Shown: positions 42,931-53,940, counted from the stretch's first letter. The stretch is 64,000 bases of DNA from Pyrinomonadaceae bacterium (GCA_030841105.1 JAVEDE010000038.1:1-64000); one strand, 5' to 3'. Program-made: numbers and translations. Notes: generated from the sequence alone by a model not told the origin.

Positions 42931-43572
42931 CTAGTCGCCGTCTACAGTGACGGCCGCGTCCGCCGTCGTCGGGTCGCCCTTCCACTCGGTACGCCGCGTG
43001 TGGGGCACGCCGAATTGATCGAGCACGCGGAAGACCAGATGATCCACCAACTCTTCGATGCTCTGCGGGCGGTGATAGAAGCCCGGACTCGCGGGCAGGA
43101 TGCGCGCCCCTGCGCGCGAGAGCCGCAGCATGTTTTCGAGGTGAATCTCGTTGTAGGGCGACTCGCGCGGCACGATGACGAGCTTGCGTCCCTCCTTCAA
43201 GGTCACGTCGGCCGCGCGGTGGATCAGGTTCGTCCCCGCGCCCGAAGCGATTGCGCCGAGCGTGCCCATCGAACACGGGACGATGACCATCCCGGCCTGC
43301 GGGTGCGACCCGGAGGCGGGCGTCGCCGCCATGTTGTCGAGACGGTGCGCGCGGATCAGTTTCGACTCCGGCGCAAGCCCGACCCACTCGTTGATCGTGC
43401 GTGCGTCGCCGTCGCGCAGGTTCGCGCCGAGTTCGACGCGCGCGACCGTGTGCGCCGCCCCCGACATGATCAAATTGATCCGCTCGACCACGCCGCTCGA
43501 CGCCAGATGAATCAAAGTGCGTTGCGCGTAGAGCGCGCCCGAAGCTCCCGTGATGGCGACAGTCAGTTCCAT
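42931..43572 (-). CDS. ubiX: UbiX-type flavin prenyltransferase
   Basis: 213 residues. UbiX makes prenylated FMN for UbiD-type decarboxylases. In the futalosine pathway a UbiX/UbiD pair removes the 6-carboxyl group. Motifs: VAITGASGALYAQRTLIHLA, CSMGTLGAIASGAGTNLIHR, LVIVPRESPYNEIHLENMLR and ILPASPGFYHRPQSIEELVD. No ubiD is in the window. The start at 43572 was chosen to open directly on the flavodoxin-like strand; a longer frame exists. 29 bases after the membrane gene upstream. Confidence 0.92.
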   Translation of the reverse strand: MELTVAITGASGALYAQRTLIHLASSGVVERINLIMSGAAHTVARVELGANLRDGDARTINEWVGLAPESKLIRAHRLDNMAATPASGSHPQAGMVIVPCSMGTLGAIASGAGTNLIHRAADVTLKEGRKLVIVPRESPYNEIHLENMLRLSRAGARILPASPGFYHRPQSIEELVDHLVFRVLDQFGVPHTRRTEWKGDPTTADAAVTVDGD

Positions 43573-43601
43573 AAGTCGTGCCGCGACTGTGGGCGCGAAT
43601 G

Positions 43602-43988
43602 TCACGCCGCGCGGAAAAATGAATGGTAAAGCAAAAGCGCGCCGATGGCTAACGCCACGCAGCCGACCGCCGCGCACTTGCGTTGGGCGTTTGCGCCTGT
43701 CGGAATCATGCGCTCGGCCTGACCCGGAACGAGCGCGTAAGTCGCGCTCTTGAGGGTCATGCTCCAGCCGCAGACGCTAACGATAACGGGCAGGTCGAAC
43801 ACCCAGACGTTGTGGCCGAGCACGATGAGCAGGCCGAGCGGGAAGGTGAACATGGCGATGATGATTCCGGCCACGCCCGTCTGTCGCAACAGCAGGAAGA
43901 AGTCGCGCCACTGTCGCGCCAGCACGATGTGCGATAGTCCCAAGATCAGCAGGCTGATCGCGAAATACCGTTCGATGAAAAGCTCCAT
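43602..43988 (-). CDS. Small membrane protein, first gene of the quinone operon
   Basis: 128 residues with about four hydrophobic segments (FAISLLILGLSHIVLA, GIIIAMFTFPLGLLIVLG, LPVIVSVCGWSMTL, CVALAIGALLLYHSFF). The order (RQWRDFFLLLRQTGV loop, then helices) matches no family I can name. It lies 29 bases upstream of ubiX. The longer frame (to 44213) upstream is arginine-rich and was not used. Confidence 0.7.
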   Translation of the reverse strand: MELFIERYFAISLLILGLSHIVLARQWRDFFLLLRQTGVAGIIIAMFTFPLGLLIVLGHNVWVFDLPVIVSVCGWSMTLKSATYALVPGQAERMIPTGANAQRKCAAVGCVALAIGALLLYHSFFRAA

Positions 43989-44295
43989 GACTCGCCCCCG
44001 CCGTTGTTGCCCACTGTCGTTGATAGAGCCTCGCCGGTCATGTGACCCGAAGACTTGAAGTCTACACCACACGACGAAGGCTGGCGTGCCGTCGGCCTGA
44101 ATGCGTGGTGTAACGTCGGGGCGGTGGCCTGATTCGACGGACGGCTCTTGCAATCGCGGCGCGGGAGATGTATAAGGCGCGCGGAAAGCAACGCGCCGGG
44201 AACGCCCCGGCACACGACTCGACGGAATCCGTCACGGCAGATCTGCCGGGCGGGTTTTTCATTTGCGACAGAGTTCAACCGAAGGAGTGACGGGC
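43989..44295. other. 307-base divergent intergenic region
   Basis: Lies between the small membrane gene and the hydrolase gene. Contains an imperfect palindrome (ACACCAC at 44074 and GTGGTGT near 44106) and a sigma-70-like promoter for the hydrolase (listed separately). No further gene is visible; frames across it are Arg-rich shadows. Confidence 0.5.
44148..44176 (+). promoter_or_regulatory. Sigma-70-like promoter of the hydrolase gene
   Basis: TTGCAA (44148-44153), a 17-base spacer and TATAAG (44171-44176). Good -35 and -10 match and ideal spacing, 120 bases before the ATG. Confidence 0.5.
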
Positions 44296-45120
44296 ATGAG
44301 TCAAGACGCGCAACCGGATTACATCTCGAAGAAAACCGTCGTCTACAGAATCCACGGCATGGAGCAGGTGAAGGTGCGACGCGATGTCGCATACCGCGCG
44401 CACGGCGGCGCGCACGCGCCCACGTTCGATCTCTATTACCCAACGTGTGCGGAGAGCGGCGCGCGCGTGCCAGCCGTCTTCGTGGTGGCAGGGTTTCCCG
44501 ACGCGGGCTACGAGGCGATAGTCGGTTGCAAGTTTAAAGAGACGGGGTCGTCCGTCTCTTGGGGACAACTGCTGGCGGCCTCAGGCGTGGCGGCCATCAC
44601 CTACACGAATCGAGAACCGGCGGCAGACCTCGACGCACTGCTCCGGCATGTGCGACAGGACGCCGCCGCGCTCGGCGTTGACGAGAACAGGCTCGGCCTG
44701 TGGGCAAGCTCCGGCAACGTGCCGCTCGCCTTGTCGGCGTTGATGCGCGAAGGCGGCGACCGCTTGAAGTGTGCCGTCTTGTGTTACGGGTACATGCTGG
44801 ACGTGGGCGGTTCGACGCGCGTCGCCGGGGCGGCCGGGACGTGGGGGTTCGTCAACCCGTGCGCGGGGAAGTCAGTTGACGATCTGCCAGAGGACGTGCC
44901 GCTCTTCATCGCGCGCGCGGGTCGAGACAAAATTCCGCACCTCAACGAGACGCTCGACCGTTTCATCGCCGCCGCGCTCAGACGCAATCTGCCCTTGACG
45001 TTCACGAACCACCCGACCGCCCCGCACGCGTTCGACCTGTTTCAAGATGACGAAGACTCGCGCCAGATCATCAGGCAGATATTAACCTTCATCCGATTTC
45101 ATCTCTCGGCCGCAAGTTAG
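44296..45120 (+). CDS. Alpha/beta hydrolase, dienelactone-hydrolase-like
   Basis: 274 residues. A hydrolase fold: FDLYYPTCAESGARVPAVFV, FVVAGFPDAGYEA, a nucleophile elbow GLWASSGNVPLAL (Ser), VPLFIARAGRDKIPHLNE with an acid-type Asp, and HPTAPHAFDLFQDDED with a terminal His. Such proteins are esterases/lactonases of unknown substrate. GAAGGAGTG precedes the ATG at 44296. A longer frame upstream was rejected. Confidence 0.85.
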   Translation: MSQDAQPDYISKKTVVYRIHGMEQVKVRRDVAYRAHGGAHAPTFDLYYPTCAESGARVPAVFVVAGFPDAGYEAIVGCKFKETGSSVSWGQLLAASGVAAITYTNREPAADLDALLRHVRQDAAALGVDENRLGLWASSGNVPLALSALMREGGDRLKCAVLCYGYMLDVGGSTRVAGAAGTWGFVNPCAGKSVDDLPEDVPLFIARAGRDKIPHLNETLDRFIAAALRRNLPLTFTNHPTAPHAFDLFQDDEDSRQIIRQILTFIRFHLSAAS

Positions 45121-45206
45121 ATCGCGGCGCGGCAAATTGCGAGCGTGCGAGTGTTCAGTGCTAGAATGCCGCGAAGTTTGAACAGGCGGGTTGACTCAGG
45201 ACGAGA

Positions 45207-45983
45207 ATGAATCTACGCGAAATAGAAGAACTGCTCGGCGCGCACCGGGCGGGCGACTTGGAGACGACGGAGGCGGCGCGCAGGCTCGCCAATCTTCATT
45301 ACGAAGACATCGAGCACACGCGCATTGATCACGCGCGGGCGGAGCGGCAGGGCTTCCCCGAAGTCGTCTTCGGGGCGGGGAAGTCGCGCACGCAAATCTG
45401 CGAGATCGTCGAACGTCTCGTCGCACGCTCGCCGAACGTCCTCGTCACGCGCACGGACGCGGAGACTTACGGCGAGGTGCGTAACGTGGCGACCGACGCC
45501 GAGTGGCACGCGGCGGCGCGTCTGATCCGCATCCGGCGCGACCGGACGGAACTGGGCGTGGGCGAGATCGGCGTCGTCACCGCCGGGACGAGCGACATCC
45601 CCGTGGCCGAAGAGGCCGCGCTGACGGCCGAGGCGATGGGCAACCGCGTGGCGCGCATCTGGGACGCGGGCGTGGCGGGCATCCACCGTCTCTTCGCCGA
45701 GCGCGAACGCCTGCTCACATTCCGCGTCATCGTCGTCGCGGCGGGGATGGAGGGCGCACTGCCTTCGGTCGTCGGCGGGTTGGTCGGCGTGCCCGTCGTC
45801 GCCGTCCCGACGAGCATCGGTTACGGCGCGTCGTTCGGCGGCGTCGCCGCGCTGCTCGGCATGCTCAACTCCTGCGCCTCCAACGTCACCGTCGTCAACA
45901 TAGACAACGGCTTCGGCGCGGGCTTCGTCGCCAGTTTGATCAACCGCAAGTGGAACGATAAAGAAGTGACGGGTGATGAGTGA
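45207..45983 (+). CDS. larB: Nickel pincer cofactor carboxylase LarB
   Basis: LarB carboxylates and hydrolyses nicotinic acid adenine dinucleotide, the first step of the nickel-pincer cofactor of lactate racemase. The 258 residues match LarB throughout: PEVVFGAGKSRTQICEIVER, GEIGVVTAGTSDIPVAEEAA, VVAAGMEGALPSVVGGLVGV, VPVVAVPTSIGYGASFGGVA and SNVTVVNIDNGFGAGFVA. No larC, larE or larA is in the window. The final codons VTGDE and the TGA come from the heptamer element; the stop overlaps the start of the lipase gene. Confidence 0.95.
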   Translation: MNLREIEELLGAHRAGDLETTEAARRLANLHYEDIEHTRIDHARAERQGFPEVVFGAGKSRTQICEIVERLVARSPNVLVTRTDAETYGEVRNVATDAEWHAAARLIRIRRDRTELGVGEIGVVTAGTSDIPVAEEAALTAEAMGNRVARIWDAGVAGIHRLFAERERLLTFRVIVVAAGMEGALPSVVGGLVGVPVVAVPTSIGYGASFGGVAALLGMLNSCASNVTVVNIDNGFGAGFVASLINRKWNDKEVTGDE

Positions 45984-46085
45984 TGAGTGTTGAGCGCAAA
46001 GCGACGATCTGTTTTTTTACTCATCACTCATCATTCATCACTCATCGTTTACTACTCATCACTCATCACTCATTACTCATCACTC
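45964..46085. repeat. Heptamer palindromic element 7 (larB/lipase junction)
   Basis: Left arm: TGACGGG, TGATGAG, TGATGAG, TGTTGAG (end of larB and lipase start). Right arm: a long run of ACTCATC/ATTCATC/ACTCATT units (46020-46085). The right arm is in frame with the lipase and reads as heptapeptides (THHSSFI, THRLLLI, THHSLLI). Confidence 0.85.
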
Positions 46086-47536
46086 TCGTCTTCGCCCTGA
46101 CAACGGCGGGCGCGGGTTGCGGCGCGCGGCGCACGCCCGATCTCGAACGCATCTTCGCCCCGGCGCGCACGCGCAAGGACAAGACGCCCGTCATCGTCAT
46201 CCCCGGCATCCTCGGTTCACAATTGATGAACCGGCGCACGCGCGAGATCGTCTGGCCTTCCGCGTTTCGCTCCTCGACCGACGGCCTGAGTCTGCCGACC
46301 TCGCCCGACCTCGCCGCGAACCAAGACGAACTCGTCGCCGAGCGCATCGTCGAGACGGCCAAACTCGCGCGCCTCGCCCCGGACATTTACGTCTACTACG
46401 AACTCCTGAACGCCCTTCGCCGCTTCGGCAACTACCGCGACGGCGACTGGGACAACCCCGCGCCCGACGGCGACCGCGACACGTTCTACGTCTTCCCCTA
46501 CGACTGGCGGCGCGATAACGTCGAGTCGGCGCAACTGCTCGTCCGCCGCGTCGAAGAGTTGAAGCGGAAACTGGGTCGCCCCGATTTGCGCTTCAACATC
46601 GTCGCGCATTCGATGGGCGGCCTCGTCGCGCGCTACGCGGCGATGTACGGCGACGCAGACCTGCCCGCGGGCGACGCGCCGCCGCAGCCGACGTGGGCGG
46701 GCGCGCGCCATATCAAAAAAATCTTCATGTTCGGCACGCCCAACGAGGGCACGATGGAGGCGTTCGCCACGCTCCTCGAAGGCTACTCGATCAACGAGGG
46801 CTTGCGCCGCCGCATCCGCCTGCTCAACAAGCTCTCGCGCGAAGACGCCGTGACGATCCCCTCGATCTTCCAACTGCTCCCGCACCCGGAAGCCGTGCGC
46901 GTGCTCGATCAAAACCTCGCGCCGCTCGCGGTTGATTTCTACGATCCCGACGTGTGGCGCAAGTATGGCTGGTCGCCCATCAACGACGCGGAGTTTCGCG
47001 CGCGCTACGAGCGCGGCGAGGTGCGCGACGAGGAGGGCGCGCCCCACCGCGCCACGCTCGCCGAACTCGACGCCTACTTCGCCGCCGCCCTCACGCGCGC
47101 ACGCCGCTTCCACGCCGCGCTCGACGCGCACGCGCCCGCAGACACGCAGACGACGATGCCGTCGCCATCGCCCGTCGCGCTCTATACCTTCGGCGGCGAC
47201 TGCGAAGAGACTTTGAACGCGCCCGTCGTCCTGCGCGACGAGAAGCGCGGCCGCTGGTTGACGCTCACCGCGCCGCGCGATCTGCGCGACGATGCGGGGC
47301 GCAAGCTCAAACGCAAGGACGTGATCCGCGCGATGTACGAACCCGGCGACGGTCGCGTCACGCGTCGCTCGCTCCTCGGTGAGAGGCTCGACGCGCCGCG
47401 CCGCAGCCAGTTCTTCGACACGCCGCTGCCCATCGCCTACGGCGTCTTCGCCTGCGACCTCCACAGCGAACTCCAAAACAACAAGACGCTGCAAGACAAC
47501 GCCCTCACCCTGTTGATTAACGAAGTGGTGAACTGA
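45983..47536 (+). CDS. LCAT/phospholipase-like lipase with repeat-encoded signal peptide
   Basis: 517 residues. Alpha/beta hydrolase of the lecithin:cholesterol acyltransferase (LCAT) family: TPVIVIPGILGSQLMNRRTR, YVFPYDWRRDN, nucleophile Ser210 in IVAHSMGGLVARY and a C-terminal ALYTFGGDCEETLN region. The N-terminus (MSVERKATICFF then THHSSFI/THRLLLI/THHSLLI, LVFALTTAGAGCG) is hydrophobic and ends at a Cys that could be a lipobox-like site, though the match to consensus is poor. The ATG (45983) overlaps the larB TGA by one base. The N-terminal segment is made by the heptamer repeat. Confidence 0.88.
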   Translation: MSVERKATICFFTHHSSFITHRLLLITHHSLLITLVFALTTAGAGCGARRTPDLERIFAPARTRKDKTPVIVIPGILGSQLMNRRTREIVWPSAFRSSTDGLSLPTSPDLAANQDELVAERIVETAKLARLAPDIYVYYELLNALRRFGNYRDGDWDNPAPDGDRDTFYVFPYDWRRDNVESAQLLVRRVEELKRKLGRPDLRFNIVAHSMGGLVARYAAMYGDADLPAGDAPPQPTWAGARHIKKIFMFGTPNEGTMEAFATLLEGYSINEGLRRRIRLLNKLSREDAVTIPSIFQLLPHPEAVRVLDQNLAPLAVDFYDPDVWRKYGWSPINDAEFRARYERGEVRDEEGAPHRATLAELDAYFAAALTRARRFHAALDAHAPADTQTTMPSPSPVALYTFGGDCEETLNAPVVLRDEKRGRWLTLTAPRDLRDDAGRKLKRKDVIRAMYEPGDGRVTRRSLLGERLDAPRRSQFFDTPLPIAYGVFACDLHSELQNNKTLQDNALTLLINEVVN

Positions 47537-47576
47537 CGACTTGCTCGAACGAAGGCGTTCACCCATCGAGACGCGA

Positions 47577-47613
47577 AAGGGCGCGGAGAGAATTCAACTC
47601 TCTCCGCGCCCTT
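47577..47613. terminator. Bidirectional terminator (lipase/proS convergent)
   Basis: A perfect 14-bp stem (AAGGGCGCGGAGAG at 47577-47590 with 47600-47613) and a 9-base loop, 40 bases past the lipase stop and before the proS stop on the other strand. The T-run is weak. Confidence 0.7.
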
Positions 47614-47688
47614 CGCTTAACTCCGCGCCTCTGCGCTGAGACTTCGCCGGCCGGAACGGGACTTGACTCACGCCCCCGCGCTCATGTT

Positions 47689-49443
<1,755 letters not shown>

Positions 49444-49611
49444 GCGAGTTGTTTTAAGTCTCCTTGTCGAAAAAGTGCGACGCGAGGTGAACGGGCATTG
49501 TCGCGCACGCCGCACGTGCAAGGCAAACGCCCGCGGCGCGCGGCGTACCACAGACACAACGAGCAGCCGCCGCCGCGACGAGCGGAGGACGTTTGAGTTA
49601 GGCTTATACAC

Positions 49612-50109
49612 ATGGACGAAAAACTGCGAGTCTCTTTCAACAGCCCGCAATGCGGCTGGATGTCTTTCGAGTTGCGTGCGGGCGAACAGAGTTTGGTTGA
49701 TGCCGCGTGCTCCGCGCCCTACGACTCTCTGCTCGATCTCATCCGCGCCCTGTCGCGCCTGCTCGTCGAAGATACGGAGTTGACGGTTAAGTGGGCGTAC
49801 GAGCCGGATGAGGCTGACTTCAATTTTAAGGCGCGCGGCGAGCGAGCCGAACTGGAAGTGAAGTGGTACGAAAACCGCCTCCGGCTCGAAGGCACGGGCG
49901 AGCGCGTCTTCTTCTTTGAAGGTTCGCGGCTCGACCTGTGCCGCCCCTTCTGGAAGGCTCTGCGCGATGTTCAACGCGACATCGTGGTGGACGAATTCGC
50001 GCGCAACTGGGGGCGTGAATTTCCCGCAGCGGAGATGCAGCGTTTGACCGAAGAGATCGAAGCCTGCGAGCACCAACAGGGGCTGGGCAGTGATCCGTCC
50101 GCGCCCTGA
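49612..50109 (+). CDS. Hypothetical protein between proS and glyA
   Basis: 165 residues with no membrane segment or Cys-rich motif. Beta/alpha mix: [60 protein letters not shown], then a helical end ([19 protein letters not shown]). No family recognised. A -10-like TTATACA lies only two bases before its ATG, too close to act as promoter. It runs in the direction of glyA, which starts 99 bases later. Confidence 0.6.
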   Translation: MDEKLRVSFNSPQCGWMSFELRAGEQSLVDAACSAPYDSLLDLIRALSRLLVEDTELTVKWAYEPDEADFNFKARGERAELEVKWYENRLRLEGTGERVFFFEGSRLDLCRPFWKALRDVQRDIVVDEFARNWGREFPAAEMQRLTEEIEACEHQQGLGSDPSAP

Positions 50110-50117
50110 CGGTTCGT

Positions 50118-50145
50118 TTGCGCCGCCGCGACGGCTTGATATAAC
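50118..50145 (+). promoter_or_regulatory. Possible promoter of glyA
   Basis: TTGCGC (50118-50123), 16 bases, TATAAC (50140-50145), 63 bases before the glyA ATG. The -35 match is moderate. Confidence 0.4.
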
Positions 50146-50208
50146 ATCGCACTCTCAGCAACACGATTTCCGTCAAACCCAGCCGCAAACATTTCGAGGA
50201 GAGAATTC

Positions 50209-51525
50209 ATGACCGCACGCAGCCGCCACAACGCGCCGCTCGCCGAAGTTGACCCGGAGATCAGCCGCGCCATCAACCACGAAGTCGCGCGTCAGGCCGA
50301 AGGGCTTGAACTCATCGCGTCGGAGAATTTCGTGAGCGAGGCCGTGCTCGAAGCGATGGGATCGGTCTTCACGAACAAGTACGCGGAAGGCTATCCACGG
50401 AAGCGTTATTACGGCGGCTGCGAGTTTGCAGACGTGGTGGAGCAACTGGCGATTGACCGCGCGAAAGAAATTTTCGGCGCGGAACACGCGAACGTCCAGC
50501 CGCATTCGGGCGCGCAGGCGAACATGTCTGTCTACCTCGCGGCCATCAACTACGGCGATCAGATTCTCGGCATGAACCTCTCGCACGGCGGCCACCTCAC
50601 GCACGGCCACCCGATGAACTTCTCCGGCATCAGTTACAAAGTCGCAGACTACGGCGTCTCGCCCGACACCGAACAGATTGACTACGACGACCTCGCGCGT
50701 CGCGCCGAAGAACACCGGCCGAAGATGATCGTCTGCGGCGCGTCGGCCTACCCGCGCACGATTGATTTCGCGCGCATCGGCGAGATCGCGCGCTCGGTCG
50801 GGGCGCGCGTGATGGCCGACATCGCGCATATCGCCGGACTCGTCGCCGCCGGCTTGCACCCCTCGCCCGTGCCGCACGCCGATTACGTCACGACCACGAC
50901 GCACAAAACTTTACGCGGCCCGCGCGGCGGCCTCATCCTGTGCCGCGAGGAGCACGCGGCCGAGGTGAACAAGAAACTGTTCCCCGGCGTGCAGGGCGGC
51001 CCGTTAGTTCACATCATCGCGGCGAAGGCCGTCGCCTTCGGCGAGGCTCTGCGCGACGACTTCAAGGAGTATCAGCGTCAAGTGGTCAAGAACGCCGCCG
51101 CGCTCGCCGCCGGACTCACCGGGCACGGCTTCCGCCTCGTCTCCGGCGGCACGGACAATCATCTCGTGCTCGTGGACGTGTTCATGGGTGGCCGTGGCAT
51201 CACGGGCAAGGTGGCCGAGAAGGCGCTCGAAGCGGCGAACATCACGGTCAACAAAAACACGATCCCGTTCGACACGAACAAGCCCTTCGTCACCTCCGGC
51301 GTCCGCCTCGGCACGCCCGCGCTCACGACGCGCGGCATGACTGAAGCGGAGATGCAGACGGTGGCGACGCTCATCGCCGAAATTCTCCACGCGCCCGAAT
51401 CCGAGGACGTGCGCGCGAAGGTCAGACGCGAAGTGGCCGAACTGACCGCGAAGTTTCCGCTCTACCCGAACCGCTTGAGCCACGACGGCGCGCCGCCCGA
51501 AGTCGAAGCGATGGGCGCGGACTGA
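50209..51525 (+). CDS. glyA: Serine hydroxymethyltransferase
   Basis: PLP enzyme interconverting serine and glycine while charging tetrahydrofolate with a one-carbon unit. 438 residues. Signatures: [39 protein letters not shown], the PLP lysine in [36 protein letters not shown] and [24 protein letters not shown] lies nine bases before the ATG. Downstream the same reading frame stays open into the next (membrane) gene. Confidence 0.97.
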   Translation: MTARSRHNAPLAEVDPEISRAINHEVARQAEGLELIASENFVSEAVLEAMGSVFTNKYAEGYPRKRYYGGCEFADVVEQLAIDRAKEIFGAEHANVQPHSGAQANMSVYLAAINYGDQILGMNLSHGGHLTHGHPMNFSGISYKVADYGVSPDTEQIDYDDLARRAEEHRPKMIVCGASAYPRTIDFARIGEIARSVGARVMADIAHIAGLVAAGLHPSPVPHADYVTTTTHKTLRGPRGGLILCREEHAAEVNKKLFPGVQGGPLVHIIAAKAVAFGEALRDDFKEYQRQVVKNAAALAAGLTGHGFRLVSGGTDNHLVLVDVFMGGRGITGKVAEKALEAANITVNKNTIPFDTNKPFVTSGVRLGTPALTTRGMTEAEMQTVATLIAEILHAPESEDVRAKVRREVAELTAKFPLYPNRLSHDGAPPEVEAMGAD

Positions 51526-51825
51526 GACGGCGCGCGACAATTTGTTCGACGGCGTATACGTCCTATCAAAGCCTACCTGAGACAGTTCAGAGAGCACGAA
51601 CGACTGCGGGCGTCGCTGCGTTTCGTCTGCGGCGCGTTCGTCGCGCTCGCGCCCTTCTACCTGTTCGCGCGCGCGGCGTCGGCGTGGACGCCGCACCCGC
51701 GCTTCTTCCCCGACGACGCCTTCTACGCGCGACTCTGCCTGCCCGACGGCCTCCAACTTTACTGGCACGACTTCGGCCTCTATCGCATCCTCACCGTTCT
51801 GCCCTACGCGCTGCTGAACCGCACG

Positions 51826-53085
51826 GTGATGCGCGCCGCGCTCTCGCCCGCGCGTTTGAGTTTGATCGCGCTCGGCCTTGCGACCGCCGTTTTCGTGTGG
51901 GCGAGTCTTCGCGCGGGTCTCTCCCGGCCTCGCGCCGCGCTGGTCGCAGGGGTGTTGCTCGGCTCGCCCGTCTTGCTTGAGACGGTCAACTTCTGGTCGG
52001 GTACTTTGAACTACGCGCTCGTACTGCTGCTCGTCGCCGCGCAACTTTGCGCGAGCGTGTGGGCGCGGCGACGTTTCGCGGGCGAGCCGTCGAAGAATTT
52101 CGTCGTCACGGTCGCCGGCGCGCTGCTGGCTTTGCTGACTTACGAGATCGCGTTGCCGTTCATCCTCGCGACGGGCGCGCTCTACGCCCGCGGGTGGCTG
52201 CGACGCGTGCTGACGGTCGGCCTCGCGTCCGTCGCCGTCCTCGCCTTCGTCGCCGCGCTCGCCGCCGCCGGACTGTACTGGCCGCAGCGTTTCAAACTGG
52301 CGGCGGAACAGTTGACCGCTGCGACCGACACGGCGACGAACACGACTGCGAATGAGACGGCGATCACGACGGCGACCACGGCGATGAACGAGAACACGGC
52401 GATTGATGTCGGAAGCATGACGGCGAACACAAACACGGCTCAGCACGAAAACACGATGACTGACACCGGAAAGTTGCCGCCCTCCGCGTTGCCTGCCACC
52501 GTGCCGCCCGCGTCTGTGTCCGAACGCGCGCGGATGTACGTCTCCCTGTTGTTCAGTTTCATCGCCACGGGCTTGCGTTCCGCGTGGTTGTGGGGACTCC
52601 TGCTCGCGCTGGCGGGGTTGTGTTTCCTGTCGCGAACGGCGGGCGAGGCGGCGCGAGAGGGGCGTCTGCCGTGGGACGTGTTGGCGTTCGCGTTTGCGCT
52701 CGCAGTCGTCGCGTGCGCGGGCTATCTCGCGTTGACGAAATCTATGAATGCGCGTTACGCCGCCTTTTTGTTAATCTACGGGGCGGCGACTTTGGCTTGG
52801 ACGAAAGGGCGCGTCGCCGCTTGCGCGCTCGCGTCGCTGCTCGTCGTGCAGGCGGCGGTCGCGGCGGGTCTGCCCGTCCACCTGCGCGACGTGGAACTGG
52901 CGACGCGTGGCGAGGCGGCCGTGTCGTCCGCTTCAGGTTCGACTGATCTGATCTCCGTTAACGGGCGACTCTCCCGCGCATCATGGGGGCGACGTTTTCA
53001 AGACCCCCCGGCCGTTGACATGTTGACTCAGCCGCTCAATTCGCGCGCCTGTCGCTACAGCGTGCCGTGTGAAGCGTGCAAATAA
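51826..53085 (+). CDS. Polytopic membrane protein with Thr/Asn-rich insertion; start uncertain
   Basis: At least 419 residues with many hydrophobic segments. The first ATG/GTG in frame is at 51826-51829, but the frame is open and clearly protein-like from 51526 (e.g. LRFVCGAFVALAPFYLFARA, WHDFGLYRILTVLPYALLNR), so the true start is probably upstream, perhaps CTG at 51604. A Thr/Asn/Ala/Met run (ATDTATNTTANETAITTAT and onward) occupies 52320-52470 as a low-complexity loop. The overall plan recalls membrane glycosyltransferase-like or polymerase-like proteins, but no motif proves it. Terminal Cys pair: YSVPCEACK. Confidence 0.7.
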   Translation: MMRAALSPARLSLIALGLATAVFVWASLRAGLSRPRAALVAGVLLGSPVLLETVNFWSGTLNYALVLLLVAAQLCASVWARRRFAGEPSKNFVVTVAGALLALLTYEIALPFILATGALYARGWLRRVLTVGLASVAVLAFVAALAAAGLYWPQRFKLAAEQLTAATDTATNTTANETAITTATTAMNENTAIDVGSMTANTNTAQHENTMTDTGKLPPSALPATVPPASVSERARMYVSLLFSFIATGLRSAWLWGLLLALAGLCFLSRTAGEAAREGRLPWDVLAFAFALAVVACAGYLALTKSMNARYAAFLLIYGAATLAWTKGRVAACALASLLVVQAAVAAGLPVHLRDVELATRGEAAVSSASGSTDLISVNGRLSRASWGRRFQDPPAVDMLTQPLNSRACRYSVPCEACK

Positions 53086-53202
53086 CAGGCGCGGGCGCGA
53101 GGAGATTATCACGCCGCGCGCGGCATCTAACTTCGACGCGTCGCCGCACGGCAACCGCTGTGGCGGCTGACCGACGGCGGGCGCGTCGTTCGAGGACTCT
53201 TG

Positions 53203-53877
53203 ATGAAAACAGTTTCAAACTTCCCCCGGCTCTCCTTCGCGCTGCTGTCGCTGTGCGCCCTGACGTTCGGCGCATCGCCCGCGCGGGCGCAACGTACTGC
53301 GCGCAAAGCTACGCCGCCGCCCGTCGCCGCCGCACAGCCCGTCGCACAGCCCGCACGCCCCGTCATGGATAAACTCGCCCCGGCCGGTTGGACGCGTTAC
53401 GAGGTGGGGCAGCCGACGCGTTTCAGCCTGCTCTTGCCCGCCGAGCCGAGCGGCAGCGCGGAACGCATCAGTCTCACGCCGAAGGTCGCGGTGACGGTGC
53501 GCAACTATATGAGCCTCGGCGAGTCGGGGTTGTACGGCGCGACCTACATGGAAGGACTGCCCGCCGACGTGATGAACGAGGCGATGAAGCGGACGATCTT
53601 CGATGCGTTCGTCAAAGGCTTCGCCGAAGGGTTTCAGGCGCAGATGAATAAGGGCGGCGCGCCCGGCGAGATGAAGATGCTGGAGCAGCGCGCGGCGACG
53701 GCCGGGGGCTTGGCCGGTTATGAACAGGAGTTCGCGTTCGACAAGATGACGGGGCGCGTGCGGCTGGTCTATGACGGGTCGAGAGCCTATGCTGTGTTGT
53801 CCTTTTGGAGCGACCCGGCGATGGATGGCGACCGCACACTCTTCTTCGAGTCGCTGCGCGTCAACCGTGGACGCTAG
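53203..53877 (+). CDS. Exported hypothetical protein
   Basis: 224 residues with a signal peptide (MKTVSNFPRLSFALLSLCAL then TFGASPARA), an Ala/Pro-rich linker, and a soluble domain (GWTRYEVGQPTRFSLLLPAE, VAVTVRNYMSLGESGLYGAT, RLVYDGSRAYAVLSFWSDPA). The core resembles secreted single-domain proteins common in Acidobacteria; no function assigned. It starts 117 bases after the membrane gene. ATG 53203 is preferred to TTG 53200. Confidence 0.72.
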   Translation: MKTVSNFPRLSFALLSLCALTFGASPARAQRTARKATPPPVAAAQPVAQPARPVMDKLAPAGWTRYEVGQPTRFSLLLPAEPSGSAERISLTPKVAVTVRNYMSLGESGLYGATYMEGLPADVMNEAMKRTIFDAFVKGFAEGFQAQMNKGGAPGEMKMLEQRAATAGGLAGYEQEFAFDKMTGRVRLVYDGSRAYAVLSFWSDPAMDGDRTLFFESLRVNRGR

Positions 53878-53940
53878 TTTAACGTCCGCCCGTCGCGGCG
53901 GTGCGCCGTAGAGGGCGCGTGTGAAGGTAAGTTAAAAAGT

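Noticed and set aside
45964..46085. Possible CRISPR array because of many short repeats
   Set aside because: Units are 7 bp and contiguous, with no spacers of constant length and no cas genes.
46217..47566. A 449-codon frame antisense to the lipase
   Set aside because: Composition typical of an antisense shadow; the lipase motifs are unambiguous.
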